DNA from: an uncultured Roseovarius sp.
GTDB taxonomy: Bacteria; Pseudomonadota; Alphaproteobacteria; Rhodobacterales; Rhodobacteraceae
Direction: 5' to 3'
NCBI RefSeq assembly: GCF_913054395.1
Contig: NZ_CAJXIP010000011.1
Span: 1-48,405 of the forward strand
DNA: 48,405 nucleotides
Under the pieces are notes generated by a model. It did not search any database, was not told where the DNA came from, and worked only from the letters and a program-made list of their open reading frames with translations. The translations under genes and the position numbers were made by a program. How positions within the stretch are numbered: position 1 is the stretch's first letter; every line of letters begins with the position of its first letter. Shown piece after piece: positions 41,128 to 48,405 of this stretch.

Positions 41128-42318
41128 ATGCGCGACTTTTTCATGACAGATGAGGACCGGGCCTTTCGCGCCGAAATTCGCGAGTTTCTGGCCCGCGAAC
41201 TGGCCCCTAGGGCCGAAGCCATCGAACGCGATGAAGACTGGGAAGCGGTCAAGCAAGTGGTCCGCGCCCTTGGCGAAGCAGGTTATATGAAGCTGATGTT
41301 CGCCGATCTCTATTCAGGGTCGCTGTCGCAACCGGGGCTGACCCACGCCACGATGCTGTCGGAGGAAGCGGCTTATCTCAACTATGCGTTTGAGACCACC
41401 ATCGCCACAGCGCTGTCCTGCGCGTTTCCGCTTCACAGGTTTGCCCGCCCTGAAATTCGCGACAGATATCTGACACCGATACTTGAAGGTTCGGCCATTG
41501 GCTCGATCTGTATGACCGAACCCAATGTCGGCTCGGATAGTGCCGGGATGGAAACCCGCATCCGGTTCGATAGCAAGACCAAGGAATGGGTGATCGACGG
41601 ATTCAAGCGTTACATCTCAAATGCCACCAAGTCGGACGTCTATATCGTCTGGGGCATCAGCGACCCGGACGTAGCGCCGCAGAAAGGCATGACCGCCATC
41701 GCCGTTTCCGCCGACACGCCAGGCATTTCGTTTCCGCAGACCTACGATTTCATGGGCCGACGCGGCTGTGTCGTCGGTGAAGTGACGTTCGAGAATGTAC
41801 GTGTGCCTGCTGAAAACCTGCTGGGGGAGGAAAACAAGGGTTTCAAGATCATGCTGAGCGCGTTCAATTTCGAGCGCGCGATTCTCGGCGGATCGGGGCT
41901 CGGGGTCGCCCGGTCGGCCTTTGATATTGCCCGTGACCACGCACAGACACGCGTCGCCTTTGGAGAAAAGCTTGGTCAGAAACAGCTGATCTGGGACATG
42001 ATTGCCCAAATGAGCTGGCGTATAGATGCGGCTGAATTGCTGACCTACCGCGCAGCCAAGATGTACGACGCGGGAATAGACGGCAAAGACCTGATGCGCG
42101 AGGCCGCGCAATGCAAGCTGGTCTCAACCGAAACGGCCGTATACTGCGCCGACCGTACGGTTCAGATTCTGGGCGGCGATGGAGTGACGCGTCAATTTGG
42201 ACGCGCCGAGCAGATCTACCGCGACGCGCGCGCTCTGCCGATCGTGGGCGGGTCTTCCGAAATGGCCAAATACCTGATCGCGGCGCGCGAAATGCCGTCG
42301 ATCAAACCCAATCTTTAA
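41128..42318 (+). CDS. Acyl-CoA dehydrogenase family protein (CaiA-like context)
   Basis: A 396-residue flavoprotein. The FAD/substrate motif is ICMTEPNVGSDSAGMETR (residues 127-144), then GFKRYISNA near 158, FDFMG-type RRGCVVGEV near 211 and ILGGDGVTRQFGRAEQIYRD near 350. The usual C-terminal catalytic Glu is absent: the sequence reads LPIVGGSSEM where the family has an EGT. Glu249 in SAFNFERAILGG lies at the position used by isovaleryl-CoA dehydrogenase. It should introduce a 2,3-double bond into an acyl-CoA or, like CaiA, reduce an enoyl-CoA. It lies between the amidase and the CoA ligase in one operon. Confidence 0.92.
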   Translation: MRDFFMTDEDRAFRAEIREFLARELAPRAEAIERDEDWEAVKQVVRALGEAGYMKLMFADLYSGSLSQPGLTHATMLSEEAAYLNYAFETTIATALSCAFPLHRFARPEIRDRYLTPILEGSAIGSICMTEPNVGSDSAGMETRIRFDSKTKEWVIDGFKRYISNATKSDVYIVWGISDPDVAPQKGMTAIAVSADTPGISFPQTYDFMGRRGCVVGEVTFENVRVPAENLLGEENKGFKIMLSAFNFERAILGGSGLGVARSAFDIARDHAQTRVAFGEKLGQKQLIWDMIAQMSWRIDAAELLTYRAAKMYDAGIDGKDLMREAAQCKLVSTETAVYCADRTVQILGGDGVTRQFGRAEQIYRDARALPIVGGSSEMAKYLIAAREMPSIKPNL

Positions 42319-42332
42319 CAGGACGCCATCCA

Positions 42333-43895
42333 ATGCATATCGCCCGTATTCTCGAAGCCTCGGTAGAACGCTACCCGTCCCATACGGCACTTGTTTTCGG
42401 AGAGCGCCGCTGGACATATACTGAATGGTACGGTCGCGTGCGCCGGTTTGCGCAAGCGCTGTCAGATATGGGCGTGCGTTCTGGCGACCGGGTCGCTTTC
42501 TATGTGTCTACATCAGAAAACTCGGTCACAACCTACTTTGCCTGTCAGATTCTCGGTGCTGTGGCGGTGCCGCTGAACTACCGGCTCAGCCCCGGCGAGG
42601 CGGCCTATGTCATTCAGGACAGCGGTGCCCGGGTGGTGGTCTATGGGCGCCACCTGACCGAAAACGCCATTAAAATCCAGGAGCAGGTTCGGTCGGTTCA
42701 TGACTTTATCAGTTGTTCCTACGAAAAGGCGGCAATTCCCGACGGCCACAGCCAGTTCGATGAGCTTGCCGAGGAAACCGAGGACCGCGACATTCTGCGC
42801 CCTATTCCTGCGGGAACTGATACCTCGGCACTGGTCTATACCTCGGGAACGACGGGACGACCCAAGGGGGTGGTGCACACCCACGCCAACGACATTGCGA
42901 TCGCGATGAACTGTGTAATGGAATATGGTCTGAACCACCGTGACAACGCGCTGCATATCGCGCCGCTTTATCATGTGGGTGGGATGCAGGCGTATTTTCT
43001 GCCGCATCTGATGGTCGGCGGCACAAACGTGGTGATGGGTCGCTATAATGCGCTGGAAACCTTGCAAACAATTTTTTCCGAAAAGATTACCACGCTGTTT
43101 GCTGTTCCAACCCAAATACAGGAAATGCTACTGCGTCCCGAGTTTCCCAGGATCGACACGTCGTCGCTGCGGCTTATAACCACTGGCGGTGCTGCCATCG
43201 CTTCGGCGGTAATGGAGCGCGTTATCAACGAGTTTTGCCCGAACATATTCAATGGCTACGGCATGACCGAGGCGTCGCTGGCTCTGGTTCTGCACCCTGA
43301 GGATGCGCTGTCCAAGCTGGGTTCCTGCGGGAAGCCAACGCTGATATCCGAATGCCGAATCATTGATCGCAGCCCAGATGCAACTTCTCGCGATGTACTG
43401 GGCTGCGGCGAAGTTGGGCAGCTGATTGTGCGTGGCCCGCAAGCCATGACCTGCTATTGGAACAACCCGGTTGAAACCGCCAAGAAACTGAAGGCCGGTT
43501 GGGTCTATTCAGGCGATCTGTTTTCGCAGGACGAAGAGGGGTTTTATTACTTCCACGGCCGAGCCGATGACATGATTGTTTCAGGCGGTGAAAATATCTA
43601 TCCGCGCGAGGTCGAGGAGCTGCTTTATACGCACCCCGGTGTGCAGGAAGCTGCGGTGGTTGGCCTGCCGGACGAAAAGTGGGGCCAGATCGTCGTTGCC
43701 TATGTCGTGGCATCCGACAATGCGCTCACAGCAGAAGATCTCGATAGCTTTTGCAAGTCGAGTGACAACCTGGCGCCGTACAAGCGACCCAAGACCTATA
43801 CGTTCATGAATGAGCTGCCGACAAATCCCAGCGGCAAGGTGCTGAAGCGCGAACTTCTGGCAGCTCACAAGAAAACACTGCCCGGGCAATCCTGA
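42333..43895 (+). CDS. AMP-dependent acyl-CoA synthetase (CaiC-like context)
   Basis: A 520-residue ANL-superfamily ligase that activates a carboxylic acid with ATP and CoA. The AMP-binding P-loop is LVYTSGTTGRPKGVVHTH. The sequence GYGMTEAS gives the adenine-pocket motif, SGDLFSQDEEGFYYFHGRAD holds the ribose-binding Asp, and NPSGKVLKREL near the end supplies the catalytic Lys. ATG 42333 is used; the in-frame ORF extends upstream to 42111 but overlaps the dehydrogenase. It is in one operon with dehydrogenase and hydratase genes, as caiC is in the carnitine operon. The acid is not defined by sequence. Confidence 0.92.
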   Translation: MHIARILEASVERYPSHTALVFGERRWTYTEWYGRVRRFAQALSDMGVRSGDRVAFYVSTSENSVTTYFACQILGAVAVPLNYRLSPGEAAYVIQDSGARVVVYGRHLTENAIKIQEQVRSVHDFISCSYEKAAIPDGHSQFDELAEETEDRDILRPIPAGTDTSALVYTSGTTGRPKGVVHTHANDIAIAMNCVMEYGLNHRDNALHIAPLYHVGGMQAYFLPHLMVGGTNVVMGRYNALETLQTIFSEKITTLFAVPTQIQEMLLRPEFPRIDTSSLRLITTGGAAIASAVMERVINEFCPNIFNGYGMTEASLALVLHPEDALSKLGSCGKPTLISECRIIDRSPDATSRDVLGCGEVGQLIVRGPQAMTCYWNNPVETAKKLKAGWVYSGDLFSQDEEGFYYFHGRADDMIVSGGENIYPREVEELLYTHPGVQEAAVVGLPDEKWGQIVVAYVVASDNALTAEDLDSFCKSSDNLAPYKRPKTYTFMNELPTNPSGKVLKRELLAAHKKTLPGQS

Positions 43896-43947
43896 AATAT
43901 CTGAAAACAAACCCGGATCCGCCCGACACCAAACCTGGATTGGACAC

Positions 43948-44748
43948 ATGACCGAAAAGCTTCTTTATGATCAAACTGATCACATCGTAACCCTGACATT
44001 CAACATGCCCGAGACGCGCAATGCGTTGACGGATCGCGACCTCTGCGTGGCGATTGTCGCGGCGATGCACCGGATCAACGCAGATCAATCGGTGCGCTGC
44101 GCGATTGTCACGGGTGCTGGCAAGGCGTTTTCCTCGGGTGGCAATCTCAAGCATATGCGCGACAAGGAATCGATCTTTGGTGGTGACGCAGTAGATGCCA
44201 AGGACGGCTATCGCAGCGGCATACAGCAGGTCGCGAAAGCCATGTGGGAATGCGAAGTGCCGCTGATCGCCGCCGTCAACGGGCCGTCCTATGGGGCGGG
44301 CTGTGATACAACCTGCCTGTGCGATATCCGCATCGCCTCGACCGCGGCGACATTCGCGGAAAACTTCGTGCGCGTCGGCCTGATTTCGGGTGACGGTGGG
44401 GCGTGGCTCCTACCGCGTCAGGTCGGGCTGAGCCGCGCCGCCGAGATGACCTTCACCGCTGACCCCGTCGATGCGGCAACGGCGTTGGAATGGGGGCTGG
44501 TGTCATCCGTGGTCGAGCCGGAGGAGCTGTTGCCCGAGGCCCGCAAGCTCGCCGCCCGCATCGCGAAGAACCCGCCACGCCAGTTGCGTATGGCCAAACG
44601 CCTGCTGCGCGAAGGACTGAACACCCGGCTGGATACCGTGTTGGAACTGGCCGCCGCCTATCAAGGCGCCTGCCACCAGACCAAAGATCATATGGAAGCG
44701 GTGAACTCGCTTCTTGAGAAACGCGACGCGGACTTTACAGGAAGGTGA
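43948..44748 (+). CDS. Enoyl-CoA hydratase/isomerase family protein, atypical active site
   Basis: A 266-residue crotonase-fold protein. The oxyanion-hole segments are KAFSSGGNLKHMRD and NGPSYGAGCDTTCLCDIRIA. The two catalytic Glu of enoyl-CoA hydratase are not conserved: the first position is Asp (GAGCDTT) and the second is Phe in ENFVRVGLISGDGGAW, where an Asp in GDGG follows instead. The product may therefore catalyse another crotonase-fold reaction (isomerisation, decarboxylation or C-C cleavage). It precedes the PrpD gene with a 5-nt gap and is part of the same operon. Confidence 0.9.
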   Translation: MTEKLLYDQTDHIVTLTFNMPETRNALTDRDLCVAIVAAMHRINADQSVRCAIVTGAGKAFSSGGNLKHMRDKESIFGGDAVDAKDGYRSGIQQVAKAMWECEVPLIAAVNGPSYGAGCDTTCLCDIRIASTAATFAENFVRVGLISGDGGAWLLPRQVGLSRAAEMTFTADPVDAATALEWGLVSSVVEPEELLPEARKLAARIAKNPPRQLRMAKRLLREGLNTRLDTVLELAAAYQGACHQTKDHMEAVNSLLEKRDADFTGR

Positions 44749-44753
44749 GAGTT

Positions 44754-46148
44754 ATGGGCACCTGCACGCAGCCTCCGGATATCGGCACGGCCACCCGCGC
44801 CGTTGCATCGCGCGATTTCACTGCGTTCCTGCATGACGTGCAATTCAAGGATATTCCGGAAGACGTTCGCAGATTTGCGCGGCGCTGGTTGCTCGATCTC
44901 ATCGGCGTCGCTGCAGGCGGCACTTGCACCGAACTTTCACGCATTATTCTTGATCATGCTACCAGCCAATTCGGTGCAGGCAAACACGGTGCCCGAATGC
45001 TTTTCGATGGCAGATTTGTCAGCCCGGCCGGGGCGGCTCTGGCAGGGGGCATGACGATTGACGCGCTTGACGGGCATGACGGCCACAAGCTGACCAAGGG
45101 GCATGTTGGCTGTGGCGTTCTTCCGGCATTGCTTGCCATCAGCGATGCCGAGGGACGTGACAGCGGTGAAGAATTTCTGACCGCGCTTGTCCTCGGCTAT
45201 GAGATCGGTAGCCGTGCCGGCATTGCGCTGCACCGTACGGCGAGCGACTATCACACATCAGGGGCCTGGATCGCGGTCGCCTGTGCCGCGCTCGGAGCAC
45301 GCGGGCTTGGGTTGAATTCGACAAAAACACGCGAAGCAATCGGCATTGCCGAGTATCACGGTCCGCGCAGCCAGATGATGCGGTGTATCGACCACCCGAC
45401 CATGCTCAAGGACGGGTCCGGCTGGGGGGCGATGGCGGGCGTATCGGCAGCCTATCTGGCCGCAGACGGTTTTACAGGTGCGCCGGCACTGAGCGTGGAA
45501 CATGACGATGTCGCAGACCTTTGGTCTGATCTGGGTCAGCGGTGGTGCATCTTCGAACAATATTACAAACCATGGCCGGTTTGCAGATGGGCGCAACCGC
45601 CGGTACGAGCGATACTTGATTTGCGCACCCAACACGATCTGAGCGCTGCTGATGTCGACCATATCGAGGTCACGACATTCCACCAATCCAAACGCTTGGC
45701 CGTTCGGCAACCCCGCACCACCGAAGAGGCACAGTACTCCACTTCGTTTCCAGCGGCGGCCGCAATGGTGCGTGGCGGTCTCGGACCGGAAGATATCGCT
45801 GGCGCGGCGCTCAATGATCCGGAAATCCTGCGCCTTTCCAATGGCATGGTGATCAAAGAATGTGATGCCTATAATGATGCGTTCCCGGCCCGTCGTTTCG
45901 CGCATGTTACCTTGCATTTGCGTGGCGGGCGGCAGCTGACATCAACGCGAACCGAAGCGAGCGGTGATCCCGAAAACCCGGCGTCCGATGCAGAGATTCG
46001 TGCGAAATTCCACGCCTGGGCCGAACCGGTTCTGGGCCAGGGCAAAGCCGATGCGATTGAATCTGCTGTGGACAGGCTTGCTTCAGGATCGACAACCCCG
46101 TTGTTTGACCTGATTTTGAGCAACCCGAAGGACGCAAGCCATGACTGA
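44754..46148 (+). CDS. MmgE/PrpD family protein
   Basis: A 464-residue protein of the family that includes 2-methylcitrate dehydratase PrpD and cis-aconitate decarboxylase. Landmarks are FARRWLLDLIGVAAGG near residue 45, INALDGHDGHKLTKGHVGCG-type text (TIDALDGHDGHKLTKGHVGC, near 105) with the conserved Asp/His pairs, and YKPWPVCRWAQPPVRAILDL near 275. Related proteins act in dehydration of hydroxy-tricarboxylates and other beta-hydroxy acids. Its start at ATG 44754 follows GGAAGG by 7 nt. It overlaps the next gene by 8 nt. Its presence between two crotonase-fold genes and next to an MttB gene is unusual for carnitine-type operons. Confidence 0.9.
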   Translation: MGTCTQPPDIGTATRAVASRDFTAFLHDVQFKDIPEDVRRFARRWLLDLIGVAAGGTCTELSRIILDHATSQFGAGKHGARMLFDGRFVSPAGAALAGGMTIDALDGHDGHKLTKGHVGCGVLPALLAISDAEGRDSGEEFLTALVLGYEIGSRAGIALHRTASDYHTSGAWIAVACAALGARGLGLNSTKTREAIGIAEYHGPRSQMMRCIDHPTMLKDGSGWGAMAGVSAAYLAADGFTGAPALSVEHDDVADLWSDLGQRWCIFEQYYKPWPVCRWAQPPVRAILDLRTQHDLSAADVDHIEVTTFHQSKRLAVRQPRTTEEAQYSTSFPAAAAMVRGGLGPEDIAGAALNDPEILRLSNGMVIKECDAYNDAFPARRFAHVTLHLRGGRQLTSTRTEASGDPENPASDAEIRAKFHAWAEPVLGQGKADAIESAVDRLASGSTTPLFDLILSNPKDASHD

Positions 46149-46911
46149 TCCGGTCATTTACGAGCGGCGCGCGGCAATTGCCATTATGACGCTAAACCGC
46201 CCGGAAGCACACAATTCCATCGACAGCCGTATGGCAGAGGCGTTGCGCGACGCCCTGAAACGGTTCGAGGCTGACGATACCGTGCGGGTTGGCATCCTTG
46301 CGGCCACCGGGCGCAGTTTTTGTGCTGGCATGGACCTGAAAGCTTTTCTGGCAGGTGAGGGCGAAAACATTCTCAATGGCGAGGGGCGTTTTGCCGGGTT
46401 TGTCGATGCAAAGCGCACCAAGCCCCTGATTGCAGTAATAGAGGGTCCGGCACTGGCCGGCGGGTTCGAGCTGGCGCTCGCCTGCGATTTTATCATTGCT
46501 TCTGAGACCGCATCCTTCGGCCTGCCTGAGGTCGGGGTTGGCATATTTGCCTGCGCCGGTGGCACCTTTCGACTGGCGCGGCGCATTCCACCTGCCAAGG
46601 CGCTGGAACTATGCCTGACCGCAGCGCGTATCTCGGCCAGCGACGCGGATGGCCTTGGGCTGCTCAACAGGCTTACCGCGCCGGGTGAGGCTCTGGTCGC
46701 CGCAGAAAAACTCGCTGGCCAAATTTCTGCAAACGCCCCGCTTGCGGTTGCGGCGTCGCTTGAAATTGGACGAACCGCGCAGGCGGTTGCCGATATCGAA
46801 CTTTGGGCGCTGACCGATCGGCTTTGGCGCGATGTCGCCGCGTCACAGGATGCAGCCGAAGGCCCCAGAGCCTTTGCCGAGAAACGCAAACCGATTTGGC
46901 AGGGCGCATAG
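46141..46911 (+). CDS. Enoyl-CoA hydratase/isomerase family protein, canonical active site
   Basis: A 256-residue crotonase-fold protein. It has LNRPEAHNSID, the oxyanion segment FCAGMDLKAFL, and both catalytic Glu: Glu110 (GPALAGGFELALACD) and Glu130 (FGLPEVGVGIFACAGG). It should hydrate a trans-2-enoyl-CoA; the CaiD (crotonobetainyl-CoA hydratase) branch has a similar GGFEL core. Its ATG lies inside the end of the PrpD gene (8-nt overlap), so it is translationally coupled. The MttB-family gene follows after 39 nt. Confidence 0.92.
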   Translation: MTDPVIYERRAAIAIMTLNRPEAHNSIDSRMAEALRDALKRFEADDTVRVGILAATGRSFCAGMDLKAFLAGEGENILNGEGRFAGFVDAKRTKPLIAVIEGPALAGGFELALACDFIIASETASFGLPEVGVGIFACAGGTFRLARRIPPAKALELCLTAARISASDADGLGLLNRLTAPGEALVAAEKLAGQISANAPLAVAASLEIGRTAQAVADIELWALTDRLWRDVAASQDAAEGPRAFAEKRKPIWQGA

Positions 46912-46950
46912 AAGGGCACCGCCAAACTACAGCAAGGAAAGACTAGGACC

Positions 46951-48405
46951 ATGAGTTCGAAACCTCGCCGCCGCCGCTCCGCGTCGCCCCGTGACCGCGA
47001 GGCCGGGGCGCATCTTATCCCGCAACTGCCGTGGCAGCAGCCAAGCAACCCTTATCCGCCGATGAAGGTGCTATCGGACGATCAGGTGGAAGTGATCCAC
47101 CATGCCTCGCTGCGCGTTCTTGAAGAGCTTGGGATCGAACTGATGAGTGCCGAGGCGCGGCAAATGTTTCGTGATGCAGGTGCCGACGTGGACGACGAAA
47201 GCGAAATCGTCCGTATTGCCCCGGAACTTCTGGAACAATTGATTTCGACCGCACCAAGTGAATTCACATTGCGATCTCGCAACCTCGACAAGGCACTGAA
47301 ATTCGGCGGCAACCACATGGCCTTTGGCCTGGTCGCCGGCCCACCTTCAGTGCATGACAACATCAACGGGCGGCGGTCAGGCAATCTGAAGGATTTCGAG
47401 AATTTCACCCGGTTGGCGCATCATTTCAATGCGATCCACATCATCGGCAATCAGGTCTGTGCGCCGATGGAACTGCCTGCCAACAACCGGCATCTGGACA
47501 CGTATAACGCCAATCTGACACTGTCCGACCTTTGCTTTCACTGCACTTCGATTGGCAAAGGCCGTGCGATGGATGGCATCAAGATGATGGCGATATCCAA
47601 GGGTCTGACGCTGGAGCAAGCTGCGGATGATCCCGGCGTGACCACCATCATTTCTGTCAATTCGCCGCGGCGGTTTGACGGTGACATGGCCGATGGGCTG
47701 ATTGCGATGTCATCGCATGGACAGGCCGTGGCGGTGACGCCATTCACGCTGATGGGCGCAATGACGCCAGTGACGCTAGCCGCCGGTCTAACCCAGCAGA
47801 ACGCCGAGGCGCTGTTCGGCATCGCGCTGACCCAATTGGCCCGCAAGGGCGCGCCGGTCTTCTATGGGGCCTATACCTCGAACGTTGATATGCGCTCAGG
47901 CGCACCTGCCTTCGGCACGCCGGAGAATGCAAAGGCCAATATCGCCAGCGGCCAACTGGCACGGCGCTATGGCCTGCCCTATCGCGCCTCTCCGACCAAC
48001 GCGTCCAATGTGGCCGATGCGCAGGCCGCCTATGAAACCGAAATGGCGCTCTGGGCCTGTATGCTGGGCCATGCCAACCTGCATTACCATGCGGCAGGCT
48101 GGCTTGAGGGCGGTTTGTGCGCCTCTTTTGAAAAACTGGTTCTCGATGTCGAGATGCTGCAGCACAAAATGGCCTTTTTGGAACCGATCAAGATCAACGA
48201 AGCCGAATTGGCCTTTGAAGCGATGAGCGAAGTGCCCACTGGCGGGCATTTCTTTGGGTCGCCTCATACGATGGAGCGATACGAGACGGCGTTCTATCGC
48301 CCCTTGGTATCGAACTGGACCAACCATGAGAACTGGGAGCTTGCTGGGGCCAAGGACGCGACCACCCGCGCGACCGATCTGTGGCAGCAGGCGCTGAAGG
48401 AGTAC
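46951..48405 (+). CDS. Trimethylamine methyltransferase (MttB) family protein, partial
   Basis: The frame is open from ATG 46951 (AAGGAAAG about 10 nt upstream) to the window edge: 485 codons with no stop and no amber, so this is a non-pyrrolysine member and is cut off at its C-terminus. After a basic, low-complexity start come the MttB landmarks LPWQQPSNPYPPMKVLSDDQ, VLEELGIELMSAEARQMFRD near residue 55, HNLI-type FAFGLVAGPPSVHD-like text near 130 and APAFGTPENAKANIASGQLA near 315. Relatives MtgB, MtyB and MtcB demethylate glycine betaine, gamma-butyrobetaine and carnitine. It closes an operon with CoA ligase, dehydrogenase and hydratase genes and a quaternary-amine importer. A paralogue is at 10064. 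Confidence 0.92.
   Translation, partial: MSSKPRRRRSASPRDREAGAHLIPQLPWQQPSNPYPPMKVLSDDQVEVIHHASLRVLEELGIELMSAEARQMFRDAGADVDDESEIVRIAPELLEQLISTAPSEFTLRSRNLDKALKFGGNHMAFGLVAGPPSVHDNINGRRSGNLKDFENFTRLAHHFNAIHIIGNQVCAPMELPANNRHLDTYNANLTLSDLCFHCTSIGKGRAMDGIKMMAISKGLTLEQAADDPGVTTIISVNSPRRFDGDMADGLIAMSSHGQAVAVTPFTLMGAMTPVTLAAGLTQQNAEALFGIALTQLARKGAPVFYGAYTSNVDMRSGAPAFGTPENAKANIASGQLARRYGLPYRASPTNASNVADAQAAYETEMALWACMLGHANLHYHAAGWLEGGLCASFEKLVLDVEMLQHKMAFLEPIKINEAELAFEAMSEVPTGGHFFGSPHTMERYETAFYRPLVSNWTNHENWELAGAKDATTRATDLWQQALKEY

Noticed and set aside
1..48405. CRISPR array
   Set aside because: No run of regularly spaced direct repeats was seen; the only tandem repeats are the 16-bp pair near 492 and the 7-bp pair near 24148.

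Overview
This is a GC-rich chromosomal window, probably from an alphaproteobacterium of the Rhodobacterales (Roseobacter) type. That placement is inferred from gene content: a TRAP transporter related to the alpha-keto-acid type, non-pyrrolysine MttB homologues, a GlxA-type regulator with a quaternary-amine ABC importer, and the rRNA end. No lineage marker was tested. The window opens with the 3' end of a 23S rRNA gene, a 5S rRNA gene and a strong terminator. Protein genes follow and run off the right edge inside a second MttB-family gene.

Region A (about 1.6-16.3 kb) is a catabolic island. A TRAP importer (dctPQM-like) forms a tight operon with a cytoplasmic gamma-glutamyltransferase-family Ntn hydrolase and a TauE/SafE permease. 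A GntR/FCD regulator is encoded convergently, and two GntR-type palindromes lie upstream of the operon. A LysR gene diverges from a 2-oxoglutarate/Fe(II) oxygenase plus MttB-family methyltransferase pair. A second LysR gene diverges from an acyl-CoA dehydrogenase / CaiB-type CoA-transferase / MaoC-type hydratase operon. Both LysR intergenic regions carry clear dyads. The island ends in decayed IS21 and IS110 remnants (16.3-17.3 kb).

Region B (17.4-28.4 kb) is loosely packed with small redox and detoxification genes: an ABM-domain protein, GST plus a hypothetical protein opposite a MarR regulator, a bile-acid/sodium symporter family protein, a SnoaL-like protein, a PNPOx-fold protein, an AraC regulator, a PhzF gene broken by a 7-bp tandem duplication, a Tat-exported isochorismatase-fold hydrolase, a secreted YHS protein, an azoreductase stump and a SAM methyltransferase. 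Long gene-free stretches and broken genes suggest ongoing decay.

Region C (28.7-35.0 kb) is the most unusual part. It is a two-gene cassette with an HNH endonuclease and, 16 nt downstream, a 1749-residue protein. The large protein joins a DEDD-type exonuclease-like domain, a RecQ (SF2) helicase, a UvrD/PcrA-type (SF1) helicase and an unassigned C-terminal domain. A perfect 9-bp dyad precedes it. It looks like a DNA-processing module, plausibly anti-phage or type IV-restriction-like, but that role is inference.

Region D (35.6 kb to the end) is one long co-directional catabolic cluster. It encodes a GlxA/CdhR-like AraC regulator, a quaternary-amine ABC importer (permease, CBS-ATPase, permease, binding protein), a nitrilase-superfamily amidase, an acyl-CoA dehydrogenase, an acyl-CoA synthetase, two enoyl-CoA hydratase-family proteins, an MmgE/PrpD protein and an MttB-family methyltransferase. 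Together they suggest import of a betaine or carnitine-like compound, amide cleavage, CoA activation, beta-oxidation-like steps and N-demethylation. Both A and D pair an MttB homologue with Cai-like CoA chemistry, and no corrinoid protein is visible in the window.
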